DNA of 64,000 nucleotides, from contig NZ_AYOD01000008.1 in the NCBI RefSeq assembly GCF_000497755.1, positions 124,001-188,000 of the forward strand, read 5' to 3'. Shown piece after piece: positions 8,050 through 17,789 of the stretch (within the stretch, counting starts at the first letter, position 1; each line of letters starts with the position of its first letter). The stretch is from Aliihoeflea sp. 2WW (GTDB lineage Bacteria; Pseudomonadota; Alphaproteobacteria; Rhizobiales; Rhizobiaceae). The position numbers and the translations under genes were made by a program. Below the pieces are notes generated by a model. It ran no database searches, was not told the DNA's origin, and saw only the letters and a list, made by a program, of their open reading frames with translations.

Positions 8050-9093
8050 ATGACCGCTTTCATCGAGCTTCGCGACGTGTCCAAGACCTTCGGTCAGGTC
8101 ACGGTCGTCGAAGGGCTCAATCTCGAAGTCCGCAAGGGCGAGTTCCTGAGCCTGCTCGGTCCATCGGGTTCGGGCAAGACGACGATCCTGATGATGCTCG
8201 CCGGCTTCGAGGGCGCGACGTCGGGCGACATCCTGCTCGACGGCGAGAAGATCGACCATTTGCCGCCCTACAGGCGCGGCATGGGCGTCGTCTTCCAGAA
8301 CTACGCGCTCTTTCCGCATATGAGCGTTGCCGAGAACGTCGCCTTCCCGCTCGAAATGCGCGGCGTGCCGAAATCGGAGACCCGGCCGCGCGTGAAGGCC
8401 GCGCTCGACCGTGTGCAGCTAGGCCATCTGGCCGATCGCCGTCCGGACCAGCTTTCCGGCGGCCAGCAGCAGCGCGTGGCGCTGACCCGCGCGCTCGTCT
8501 ACGAGCCGAAGGTGATCCTGATGGACGAGCCGCTCGGCGCGCTCGACAAGAAGCTGCGCGAAGAAATGCAGCTCGAAATCCGCGAACTGCACCGGCGGCT
8601 GGGGCTGACGATCATCTTCGTCACCCACGACCAGTCCGAAGCGCTGACCATGTCCGACCGCATCGCGATTTTCGACGCCGGCAAGATCGCGCAGATCGGC
8701 ACGGCGGGCGAGGTCTACGACCGCCCGCAAAATCGCTTCGTCGCCGAATTCATCGGCGAGACGAACCTGCTTGACGGCGTGGTCAAGGAACCGGCGGCCG
8801 TCGAACTTGCGATTGCGACGACGATTGTCGCGCCCGACCATGGCTATGCGGCAGGCAGCCGCGTCTCTGTCTCGATCCGGCCCGAACGGCTGCGGTTCGA
8901 CGGCAGCGGCGAGAACCGGCTTGAGGCGACGATCTCGGATGTCGTCTATCAGGGCGATCATCTGCGATTGCATCTGGATGCCGGCACGCTGTCGCTGGTC
9001 GCGCGACTTGAGCGCGGAGCGGCCGAGCGGCATCCCGGCGAGACGGTGACCCTCTCCTTCGCTGCAGCCGACTGTTCGGTATTTCCGGCATGA
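8050..9093 (+). CDS. Polyamine-type ABC transporter ATPase (PotA-like)
   Basis: ATP-binding subunit of 347 aa. Walker A GPSGSGKTT (near residue 36), signature LSGGQQQR, Walker B VILMDEPLG and switch His VTHDQSE are all present. They are followed by a C-terminal TOBE-type regulatory region (about 245-347, with SIRPERLRF) typical of CUT1/PotA ATPases. It overlaps the first permease by four bases (ATGA), so the two are translationally coupled. It energises uptake of the ligand bound by the protein encoded at 6931-7980. Confidence 0.93.
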   Translation: MTAFIELRDVSKTFGQVTVVEGLNLEVRKGEFLSLLGPSGSGKTTILMMLAGFEGATSGDILLDGEKIDHLPPYRRGMGVVFQNYALFPHMSVAENVAFPLEMRGVPKSETRPRVKAALDRVQLGHLADRRPDQLSGGQQQRVALTRALVYEPKVILMDEPLGALDKKLREEMQLEIRELHRRLGLTIIFVTHDQSEALTMSDRIAIFDAGKIAQIGTAGEVYDRPQNRFVAEFIGETNLLDGVVKEPAAVELAIATTIVAPDHGYAAGSRVSVSIRPERLRFDGSGENRLEATISDVVYQGDHLRLHLDAGTLSLVARLERGAAERHPGETVTLSFAAADCSVFPA

Positions 9094-10274
9094 ACGCGGT
9101 CTCGGCACGGCAGCGCGGCCGGGCGGCGGTGCTGATCGCCCCGCTGGTGATTTTCCTCGGCGTCTTCTTCCTGTGGCCGCTCTGGCTGATGGTTGATGTC
9201 TCGATCCGCAACGACGCGATCGGCGGCGCCTTTCCACGCACGTCCGAACTGATCGGAAGCTGGGATGGCGAAGGGGCGCCGGACGCCGAGACGCAGGCCG
9301 CGCTGGTCGAGGATCTGCGCGAGGCTTCCCAATCGACGCTGGGCGCGGCGGTACGCACGCTGAACAGTCAGGTTTCCGGCTTCCGCACCCTAATGGGCAG
9401 AACGGCCACCGCGGCGCGCGACCTGGAGGTGGGCCAAACGCTCGATCTCGTCGAGGTCGACGATCGCTGGGCCGAACCGCGCTTCTGGCGGGCGATCCAG
9501 GTTTCGGTCGCGCCCTATACGGATCGAAATCTGCTCGCCGCGCTCGACCTCGAGCGTGCGGATACGGGCGAGATCGAGCCGATGCCCGCATCGGCGTCGG
9601 CCAACCGGTTGATCATCTGGCGCACCTTTGCCATCGCAGGCTCGGTCACGCTGCTCTGCGCGCTGATCGGCCTGCCCTATGCGATGCTCGCCGCCTCGGT
9701 GACGGGGTGGAAGCGCAATGCGTTGCTGCTTGCCGTGCTGCTGCCGCTCTGGACGTCGCTGCTCGTGCGCACGGCCGCTTGGTTCATCCTTCTCCAGAAC
9801 GAGGGGATCATCAACAAGACGCTGATGGGGCTCGGCTGGATCGACGGGCCGCTGCCGCTGATCTTCAACCGGCTCGGCGTCGTCATCGCCATGACGCATG
9901 TGCTGTTGCCGTTCATGGTGCTGCCGATCTTCTCCGTCGTCTCGGCGATCCCGAAGAATCTGATGCCGGCGGCAGCCTCGCTCGGCGCGCGGCCGCTGCG
10001 CGCCTTCTGGCGGGTGCTGCTGCCGCTTTCGATGCCCGGACTGCTGGCCGGTTCGTTGCTCGTCTTCATGGTGGCGATCGGCTACTACATCACGCCAGCG
10101 CTCGTCGGCGGGCCGAACGACCAGATGATCTCGTCCGTCATCGCCTTCTACGCGCTGCAGACCGCCAACTGGGGCATGGCCGGGGCGCTCGGCATCCTGC
10201 TGCTGGCGGTCACGACCGTGCTCTATCTGGTCTATGGCCGGCTGTCGCGCGGCGGCGCGCCGACGGGAGCCTAG
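9090..10274 (+). CDS. ABC transporter permease, PotB-like, with large periplasmic insertion
   Basis: Inner-membrane permease of 394 aa. The first membrane segment lies at about 12-33, then a hydrophilic stretch of about 130 residues (35-168) comes before the remaining segments, starting with FAIAGSVTLLCALIGLPYAM. E. coli PotB is about 285 residues and lacks this insert, which should face the periplasm and may contact the binding protein. The permease-ATPase contact motif is recognisable around AAASLGARPLRAFWRVLLPL (EAA loop). It overlaps the ATPase gene by four bases and is followed after two bases by the second permease. Confidence 0.9.
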   Translation: MNAVSARQRGRAAVLIAPLVIFLGVFFLWPLWLMVDVSIRNDAIGGAFPRTSELIGSWDGEGAPDAETQAALVEDLREASQSTLGAAVRTLNSQVSGFRTLMGRTATAARDLEVGQTLDLVEVDDRWAEPRFWRAIQVSVAPYTDRNLLAALDLERADTGEIEPMPASASANRLIIWRTFAIAGSVTLLCALIGLPYAMLAASVTGWKRNALLLAVLLPLWTSLLVRTAAWFILLQNEGIINKTLMGLGWIDGPLPLIFNRLGVVIAMTHVLLPFMVLPIFSVVSAIPKNLMPAAASLGARPLRAFWRVLLPLSMPGLLAGSLLVFMVAIGYYITPALVGGPNDQMISSVIAFYALQTANWGMAGALGILLLAVTTVLYLVYGRLSRGGAPTGA

Positions 10275-10276
10275 AG

Positions 10277-11062
10277 ATGCTGCGTGTCGCCCAGGCCATT
10301 TTCGGCGTTGCCGCCGCCCTCTTCCTGATCCTGCCGATCGTCGCGATCCTGCCGCTCGCCTTCACGTCGAGCATCTTCCTGAACTACCCCATCCCCGGCT
10401 ATTCGCTGCGCTGGTTCAACGAACTCGGCCAGATCGCGCACTGGCGCAATTCGATCGTCAATTCGCTGATCATCGGCTCGGGCGCGACCGTTCTGTCGGT
10501 CGTGCTCGGCACGCTCGCGGCACTTGGCCTTCGCGGACGTGGCATCCCCTTCCCCAACCTCCTGCGCACGATCTTCCTGCTTCCGATGGTGGTTCCGGCC
10601 GTGGTGCTGGGCGTCGGACTGCAGATTTCGCTGGCGCAAATCGGGCTGGCGAGCAGCTATCTCGGCGTCATCTTCTCGCACGCCGTGCTTTGCGTGCCCT
10701 TCGTCATCGTCTCGGTGTCGACCGCGCTGCAGGGGATCAACCCGACCGTCGAGCGGGCTGCAGCAAGTCTCGGCGCCTCGCCGACGCGCGTGTTTCGCCG
10801 CGTGACGATGCCGCTTGCGATGCCGGGCATCGTGACGGGAGCGGTGTTCGCCTTCGCGACCTCGCTCGACGAGGTGGTGCTGACGCTCTTCGTCGCCGGG
10901 CCAAACCAGCGCACGCTGGCACGGCAGATGTTTTCCTCCATCCGCGAGAACATCTCGCCCGCGGTCGCGGCCGCAGCACTTCTGCTCATCGTCGGAACGC
11001 TGCTTCTGGCGCTGCTCGCCGCCTATACGCGCCGGCGCACGGCGAAGACCGTCGAGGCCTGA
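10277..11062 (+). CDS. ABC transporter permease, PotC-like
   Basis: Second membrane subunit, 261 aa with six hydrophobic segments, normal length for PotC. The EAA loop reads AAASLGASPTRVFRRVTMPL. The start ATG at 10277 is just behind the stop of the first permease, with GGGAGC six to eight bases upstream. It completes the transporter (binding protein, ATPase, two permeases). The next 200 bases contain no gene but hold the control region of the Mrp operon. Confidence 0.92.
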   Translation: MLRVAQAIFGVAAALFLILPIVAILPLAFTSSIFLNYPIPGYSLRWFNELGQIAHWRNSIVNSLIIGSGATVLSVVLGTLAALGLRGRGIPFPNLLRTIFLLPMVVPAVVLGVGLQISLAQIGLASSYLGVIFSHAVLCVPFVIVSVSTALQGINPTVERAAASLGASPTRVFRRVTMPLAMPGIVTGAVFAFATSLDEVVLTLFVAGPNQRTLARQMFSSIRENISPAVAAAALLLIVGTLLLALLAAYTRRRTAKTVEA

Positions 11063-11112
11063 CGCGGGCTCACTCAGCCTGCAATCGCTCGCCTCACACC
11101 CTGAAGGTCGCC

Positions 11113-11159
11113 GTTCGGAATTTCGGACAGGCGTTTCCGGCGCGTTCGGAATTCCGAAC
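11113..11159 (+). promoter_or_regulatory. Two phased palindromic operators (candidate upstream activator sites)
   Basis: The site at 11144-11159 is a perfect 16-bp palindrome, GTTCGGAATTCCGAAC. A near copy, GTTCGGAATTTCGGAC (14 of 16 identical), lies at 11113-11128. The two are exactly 31 bases apart, about three helical turns, so dimers would sit on the same face of DNA. Centres fall about 87 and 118 bases before the start predicted from the sigma54 element at 11213-11228, the usual place for an NtrC-class activator. The likely protein is the response regulator at 19243-20577 (inference). Confidence 0.75.
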
Positions 11160-11212
11160 ATTTCGATTCCGGTCGTTCTCACAAGCCATTGTTTCCGCTT
11201 GATCTTCGGCTC

Positions 11213-11228
11213 TGGCACGCCCTTTGCA
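11213..11228 (+). promoter_or_regulatory. Sigma54 (RpoN) promoter of the mnh operon
   Basis: TGGCACG-N4-TTGCA matches the -24/-12 consensus at every conserved position, with the required 12-base offset between the GG (11214-11215) and GC (11226-11227) doublets. Initiation would be near 11239, about 24 bases before the GTG start of mnhA. Open-complex formation at such promoters needs an enhancer-binding ATPase, and one is encoded at the end of this operon. Confidence 0.88.
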
Positions 11229-11262
11229 CCATTACGGGAAGCAATGAAAGGAGCGCGATCCC

Positions 11263-13584
11263 GTGAGTTTCGAGTGGAGCATTCTGATGGCACTGGCCGG
11301 CGCGGCAATCGCACGGCCGGCGGCTACCTATCTGGGCAGCAGGACGGGCTGGGTGATGGCGCTCGTGCCGTTCCTGATCTTCCTGTCCCTCTTCCAGCAT
11401 CTCGGCACGGTCGCCGGCGGCGAGACGGTGATCGCGCATCTTTCATGGGTGCCATCCCTGGGCGTCGACCTCGCCTTCAGGCTGGACGGATTTTCTCTCC
11501 TCTTCGCATTGCTCATCACCGGCATCGGCACGCTCGTGACGCTTTATGCCGGGGCCTATTTCGCCGACAAGCCGCATTGGGAAATCGGCCGGTTCCTCGC
11601 GCTGATCCTGCTCTTCATGACGGCGATGCTCGGCACTGTGCTCTCCGACGATCTGATCGTCATGTTCGTCTTCTGGGAACTGACGAGCCTCACTTCGTTC
11701 ATGCTGATCGGCTTCGACGCCCACAAGGCGGAAGCACGCAAGTCCGCGATCCAGTCATTGCTGGTGACCGGCGGCGGCGGGTTGGTGCTGTTTGCCGGCA
11801 TCCTCATCATCGGCATGGAGCTCGGGACGTTCTCGTTCACCGAAGTGCTCGCGCGCTCGGACGAGTTGGTCGCCAGCCCCTGGATCGGCGTCGTCGTCGT
11901 CCTGATCATGATCGGCGCCTTCACCAAGTCGGCGCAGTTCCCGTTCCACTTCTGGCTGCCCAACGCGATGGCTGCGCCGACGCCGGCCTCCGCCTATCTG
12001 CACTCGGCAACGATGGTGAAGCTCGGCGTCTTCCTGCTTGCGCGGTTCGATGCCGTCTTCGCGGAGGTGCCCGCGTTCGGCGCGACGCTGGTTGTCATCG
12101 GCTCGACGACGATGATGATCGCGGCGCTTCAGGCGCTGCGCGCCGAAGGCTTCAAGGCCGTTCTCGCGCAATCGACCGTCGCGTCGCTCGGCATTCTCGT
12201 GATGCTGATCGGCTTGCAGGGCGAGGTTGCGGCTGTCGCGACGGTCGGATTCATCCTCAGCCACGCACTCTACAAGGCCGCGCTGTTCTTCTGCGCCGGC
12301 ACCGCGATCCACGCCACCGGCGAGGCGAGCCTGCGCAAGCTCGGCGGCCTTGCCCGCTTCCTGCCGGTGACGGCGGTCGCCGCCGTGCTTGCCAGCCTCA
12401 GCATGGCCGGCCTGCCGCCCTTCGTGGGCTTCATCTCCAAGGAGTATCTGTTCGAAGCGCAGCTCACCAATGACTGGAACATCGTGCCTGTCGCAGTTGC
12501 GGTCGCGGTCAATGCGGTCATGGTAGGCGTCGCCGGCGTCGTCTCGATCCGGCCGTTCTACTTCAAGAGCCATCGCGTCACCTCCGTCAAGCATGGCGAG
12601 ACGCCGGGGCTTCTTGCCGGGCCGCTCCTTCTGGCAAGCGGCGGCATTCTGATCGGCCTCTTCCCGAATGCGATCGGCCAGTCGCTGATCGGACCGGCCG
12701 CTTCCGCGCTTTACGGCAGCCCGATCGACGTATCGTTCCAGCTCTGGCACGGACTGACGCCGATGCTCGTGCTGAGCTTCGCGGTCGTCGCCATCGGAAC
12801 TGCGATCGTCATCTACTGGGATGCGATCCATACCTATCTGCGCCAGCAGGACGGGCTCTACCGGCTGCTGGGCGACCGGGGCTATCACCGGGTTCTCGAC
12901 GGCGTGCTCGGCGCGGCGCGCGGGTCCACCCGACTGCTGCAGAACGGCGACCAGCGGCGCTATACGAGCGTCGTCATCGCCACCGTCGTCATCGGGCTCG
13001 CCATCGCGCTCGTCGCCGGTCCGGCCGCGATCTCGATCGCCTCGCCCGAAGGGGCGCTGCGCATATCGCTCGTGTTGGTGCTGCTGCTTACGGCAGCCGG
13101 AGCGCTGGCGACGGTCAAGGCGCGCTCGCTGATCGCAGGGCTCGTCTGCGTCGGGATCGTGGGTTTCGCGCTTGCGGTCATCTTCATGCTGAACGGGGCA
13201 CCGGATCTCGCACTGACGCAGATCGCGGTCGAAACGCTGCTCGTCATCCTTCTGACCGCGGTTCTCCTGCGCCTGCCTGCCCGGCAGAAGCACTCTCGCA
13301 CCACCTCCGAACGGCGGCGGGACGCGTTGCTGGCGACATGTTTCGGCGGTGTCATCTTCATCGCCGTCGCCAGCATGAGCGCGATCCCGATCGACCTGCG
13401 CCTCTCCGACTATTTCGGCGAGACGAGCTATCTCGACGCCTATGGACGCAACGTCGTGAACGTCATCCTCGTCGACTACCGGGCCATCGACACGCTCGGC
13501 GAGATCGCCGTCGTCGCCTTCGCCACCATCGCGGCCTGGGCGCTTCTGCGCGGTTCTGCCGCCAGACCTGGCCCCAAGGAGTAG
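11263..13584 (+). CDS. mnhA: Na+(K+)/H+ antiporter Mrp complex subunit A
   Basis: Largest subunit of the multi-subunit cation/proton antiporter, 773 aa, about 20 membrane segments, homologous to complex I NuoL. Visible signatures are FTKSAQFPFHFWLP, then PTPASAYLHSATMVKLG (residues about 213-250), the proton-channel His region SHALYKAALFFCAGTAIHAT, and the C-terminal MrpA-specific piece GAPDLALTQIAVETLLVILL (about 645-665). The length equals the stand-alone MrpA of seven-gene systems, so it is not the longer A-B fusion known from some rhizobia. The start is GTG at 11263 with AAGGAG about ten bases upstream. First gene of the operon, behind the sigma54 promoter. Confidence 0.95.
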   Translation: MSFEWSILMALAGAAIARPAATYLGSRTGWVMALVPFLIFLSLFQHLGTVAGGETVIAHLSWVPSLGVDLAFRLDGFSLLFALLITGIGTLVTLYAGAYFADKPHWEIGRFLALILLFMTAMLGTVLSDDLIVMFVFWELTSLTSFMLIGFDAHKAEARKSAIQSLLVTGGGGLVLFAGILIIGMELGTFSFTEVLARSDELVASPWIGVVVVLIMIGAFTKSAQFPFHFWLPNAMAAPTPASAYLHSATMVKLGVFLLARFDAVFAEVPAFGATLVVIGSTTMMIAALQALRAEGFKAVLAQSTVASLGILVMLIGLQGEVAAVATVGFILSHALYKAALFFCAGTAIHATGEASLRKLGGLARFLPVTAVAAVLASLSMAGLPPFVGFISKEYLFEAQLTNDWNIVPVAVAVAVNAVMVGVAGVVSIRPFYFKSHRVTSVKHGETPGLLAGPLLLASGGILIGLFPNAIGQSLIGPAASALYGSPIDVSFQLWHGLTPMLVLSFAVVAIGTAIVIYWDAIHTYLRQQDGLYRLLGDRGYHRVLDGVLGAARGSTRLLQNGDQRRYTSVVIATVVIGLAIALVAGPAAISIASPEGALRISLVLVLLLTAAGALATVKARSLIAGLVCVGIVGFALAVIFMLNGAPDLALTQIAVETLLVILLTAVLLRLPARQKHSRTTSERRRDALLATCFGGVIFIAVASMSAIPIDLRLSDYFGETSYLDAYGRNVVNVILVDYRAIDTLGEIAVVAFATIAAWALLRGSAARPGPKE

Positions 13585-13590
13585 ACCGCC

Positions 13591-13995
13591 ATGTCCATAA
13601 TCTTCTCGACCATGTCGCGGCTGTTCTTCGCGCTGATGCTGATCGTCTCGATCTACATGCTGTTCCGAGGCCACAACGAGCCCGGCGGGGGCTTCGTCGG
13701 CGGGCTGATCGCCGCGCTCGGCTTCGCCCTGCTGGCGCTTGCCGAAAACGTCGCGACGGCGCGGCGGGCGCTGATGGTTCATCCCGTCGCGCTGATGGGT
13801 GCCGGACTGCTGCTCGCCTTCGCCAGCGGCCTGCCCGGGCTGCTCTCGGATCGCTCGTTCCTGACGCACTGGTGGGCCGAGATCGGTTCGCTTCACCTCG
13901 GCACCGCGACCACGTTCGACATCGGCGTCTACTTCGTCGTCATCGGCGGCGTGCTGTGCCTCATCTTCCGCCTTTATGAAGAGGTCGATCAATGA
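13591..13995 (+). CDS. mnhB: Mrp antiporter subunit B
   Basis: Membrane protein of 134 aa with four hydrophobic segments. The conserved motif [20 protein letters not shown] (residues about 28-47) is diagnostic for MnhB/MrpB, which is related to part of the hydrogenase-like complex I family. It starts six bases after mnhA and overlaps mnhC by four bases (ATGA). All seven Mrp subunits are needed for antiport in characterised systems. Normal length, no irregularity. Confidence 0.94.
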   Translation: MSIIFSTMSRLFFALMLIVSIYMLFRGHNEPGGGFVGGLIAALGFALLALAENVATARRALMVHPVALMGAGLLLAFASGLPGLLSDRSFLTHWWAEIGSLHLGTATTFDIGVYFVVIGGVLCLIFRLYEEVDQ

Positions 13996-14370
13996 GCCTC
14001 GTCTATGCACTCGCGATCGCCGTCCAGATGGGTTGCGGCGTCTATCTGCTCTTGTCGCGCCATGTGGTGCGCATCGTTCTCGGGGTCGTGCTGCTTTCGG
14101 CGGCGACGAACCTCCTGATCTTCGTGGCCGGCGGCCTCGTCTTCACCGCGCCGCCCGTCATCGTCCAGGGCACGCAGACATTGGGCGCAGAAGCCGCCAA
14201 CCCATTGCCGCAGGCGCTGATCCTGACGGCAATCGTCATCGGGTTTGCGCTCGTGGCATTCGCCGCCGCGCTCGTCCTCAAGACCTATCGCGCCGTCGGA
14301 TCGGTCCTCACAAGCGGCCATACCGATGCCGAGGCGCTCGGTAGCCCGTTCGACGCGGAGGCCACGCGCA

Positions 14371-14378
<8 letters not shown>
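13992..14378 (+). CDS. mnhC: Mrp antiporter subunit C (NuoK-like)
   Basis: A 128-residue, three-helix membrane protein of the NuoK/MrpC family. The signature is the second helix [20 protein letters not shown] with a following [10 protein letters not shown] loop, and helix three starts [20 protein letters not shown]. It overlaps mnhB by four bases and mnhD by eight. The complex I homologue carries a conserved Glu in helix two; here that place is taken by nonpolar residues, as in other MrpC. Confidence 0.93.
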
Positions 14379-15887
<1,509 letters not shown>

Positions 15888-15891
<4 letters not shown>

Positions 15892-16226
15892 AAAACATTA
15901 TTCATCGCGTCCTGACCGCCATCCTTCTGGCAGGCATCTTCCTTCGGGAACTGGTCGTCTCGTCGATCGCCGTCGCAAGATCGGTGCTCGGCGAACGCGA
16001 TGCCGCCTCCTCCGCGATCATCGCCGTACCCGTCACGTTGAAGACGCGGGCCGGCGTCACCACGCTGGCCAATTGCGTGACGCTGACACCCGGCACGACC
16101 TCGCTCCACGTCAGCGAGGACATGGAGACGCTTTACATCCACGTCCTCGACGCCCCGTCGAGCGAGACGGTGATCGCCGACATCAAGAACACATTCGAGG
16201 CACGCATCAAGGAGATCGAGGGATGA
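15888..16226 (+). CDS. mnhE: Mrp antiporter subunit E, short form
   Basis: A 112-residue protein matching only the C-terminal two thirds of MrpE, which is usually about 160 aa. It begins with one hydrophobic helix (HRVLTAILLAGIFLRELVVS) and then the soluble domain with the family motif LANCVTLTPGTTSLHVSEDM and ETLYIHVLDAP. The first pair of membrane helices found in longer MrpE proteins is absent: the gene starts at ATG 15888, four bases inside mnhD, with GCAGGAG upstream, so no room is left for them. It overlaps mnhF by four bases. The short form appears intact rather than truncated by mutation. Confidence 0.9.
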
Positions 16227-16513
16227 TCGAGTTTCTGGACAGTTCGCTTTCCACCATCGCAACGATCCTGATCACCGTGCTCATGGTGCCGCTCGGCCTT
16301 TCCGCGCTGCGAATGGCCACCGGACCGGGCTATGCCGACCGGTTCATCGCGCTCGACATGCTGACAGGGATCGCCGTCGCCATTGCCGGCCTCACCATGA
16401 TCGCGACGGGGCGACGGGAGTTTCTCGACATCGCCTTCGGCATCGCTCTGATCGGCTTCCTTGCGACCTGCTCGCTTTCTGCGCTGCTCGAAAAGAAAAA
16501 GGGAGACGACTGA
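16223..16513 (+). CDS. mnhF: Mrp antiporter subunit F
   Basis: A 96-residue, three-helix membrane protein. The MrpF signature GPGYADRFIALDMLTGIAVA is present in the loop and second helix, with the conserved Arg-Phe-Ile-Ala-Leu-Asp core. It is followed by a basic end EKKKGDD. It overlaps mnhE by four bases and shares one base with mnhG (TGATG). Normal size for the family, whose members bind or pass ions in the Mrp membrane arm. Confidence 0.93.
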   Translation: MIEFLDSSLSTIATILITVLMVPLGLSALRMATGPGYADRFIALDMLTGIAVAIAGLTMIATGRREFLDIAFGIALIGFLATCSLSALLEKKKGDD

Positions 16514-17760
16514 TGCTCGTCCTGATCTCGATCGCCCTGAAACTCGCCGGCGTCGCCTTCCTCGTCATCGCGGGCGTCGGCGTCATGCGCCTTTCGGACC
16601 CCTTCCAGCGCATGCATGCCGCAACGAAGGCCGGAACGCTTGGCGCGGGCCTCGTCATCCTCGGGTCGGTCGTCGCTCAAGGGGCGACGGACGCGACGGT
16701 GACGGGAATCCTGACGATCGTCTTTCTGCTCCTGACGGTTCCCGTCGCAGGGCACCTCCTCGGCCGCGCTTCCTACGTATCGGGCGCGCAGTTGTCGTTG
16801 CGGGGCGACAATGCCCTCGATGGAATTCTGGAGCGCTCGAGCCGGCCGCTCGACGAGCGCATGGGCTGGCTGCCCGCCGAAGGGGCGAGCAGCGTAGTCG
16901 CCGCCGAACCCGGCATCGTCGCGCGCCAGCGCCGTACTCAGGTCGTCGCCCTGCCTGCGCTGGAAGCTGTTCGATTCACCGTGATCGACGGCCATGTCGA
17001 GCGCGTCGCCGAACGCGCGAGCGCGATCGCCAAACTGTCCGGCGCCGATCTTTCCGCGCATGTCGTCATCGACACCCACGCGATCGAGACCGCGGACGAA
17101 CCGGCACAGATGCGCCGCCTGATCCGCGAGCGGGCGAGCAAGGCGATCCACGCCTTCAGAAGCTCCACCGGTGCCGCCGACGCGGCGCTGAACTATGACG
17201 AGGGCGACCCGGAACGTCTGCTAGCCTGCGCGCAGGCCGGCGAAGTCCTGCTGGTCGTGCCCTGCGAAGGCTGGTTCCATCACCAGGTGGAAGGCGGCCG
17301 GTCGCTGACGACGTGGGAGCCGGACGGGCTGCTGCGCCTTCCCGGCGTTCATTGCGGGCCTGTTCTTTTCGCCGCCTCGCGCCAGCCGTCGCGCCTGCCG
17401 ATCACGCTCGTCGTGCGCGATTGCGGCGAAGACCACCTGCCGGCGCTCGTCGAATGGGCGCTCCTGACCGGCATCTGGACCGTCGCGCGGCTCGTTCACG
17501 TCACGCAGCCAGATAGCGACGCTTCCATCATGCAGGACATCGCGGGCCGGTTCAGCTGCGAGTACGAGCGTCGTGAAGCGGCAAGCGCGGATTGCGCGAT
17601 ACCGGACGAATTCGGCGACGCGCGCGCCGTCATCCTGGGCAGCACGCCGCGTCCGCTGCGGACCAACTGGTTCGGCACGCACTGGCGCACGCGGATCGCG
17701 CCGGGCATGACGGGCGACGTCCTGATCATGGAAGCGCCGGGAAGACGTCTGGACTCATAG
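16513..17760 (+). CDS. mnhG: Mrp antiporter subunit G fused to a universal-stress-like soluble domain
   Basis: A 415-residue protein. Residues 1-90 are a complete MrpG with three membrane helices and the motif MRLSDPFQRMHAATKAGTLG. MrpG normally ends near 110-125 residues. Here a further 290 residues follow, hydrophilic and with alternating strand and helix patterns such as GEVLLVVPCEGWF, then PITLVVRDCGEDHLPALVEW and ARLVHVTQP. These resemble one or two universal stress protein (UspA) folds. Given the topology the tail should be cytoplasmic, where it could sense nucleotide or stress state. The fusion is read directly from one uninterrupted frame; the UspA assignment is by pattern and is less sure. 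It is followed after 29 bases by the sensor kinase. Confidence 0.88.
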   Translation: MLVLISIALKLAGVAFLVIAGVGVMRLSDPFQRMHAATKAGTLGAGLVILGSVVAQGATDATVTGILTIVFLLLTVPVAGHLLGRASYVSGAQLSLRGDNALDGILERSSRPLDERMGWLPAEGASSVVAAEPGIVARQRRTQVVALPALEAVRFTVIDGHVERVAERASAIAKLSGADLSAHVVIDTHAIETADEPAQMRRLIRERASKAIHAFRSSTGAADAALNYDEGDPERLLACAQAGEVLLVVPCEGWFHHQVEGGRSLTTWEPDGLLRLPGVHCGPVLFAASRQPSRLPITLVVRDCGEDHLPALVEWALLTGIWTVARLVHVTQPDSDASIMQDIAGRFSCEYERREAASADCAIPDEFGDARAVILGSTPRPLRTNWFGTHWRTRIAPGMTGDVLIMEAPGRRLDS

Positions 17761-17789
17761 GTCTGGCACAATAGCGCAAAAGTACGGTA

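Noticed and set aside
11755-14010. Long open frame of about 750 codons opposite mnhA and mnhB
   Set aside because: Antisense shadow of strongly supported membrane-protein genes; no family resemblance, charged low-complexity translation.
17764-17778. TGGCACAATAGCGCA just before the histidine kinase gene, looking like a second sigma54 promoter
   Set aside because: The GG and GC doublets are 11 bases apart instead of 12 and the -12 box is CGC rather than TTGC. Sigma54 is strict on spacing, so the kinase and regulator are assumed to be read from the mnhA promoter.
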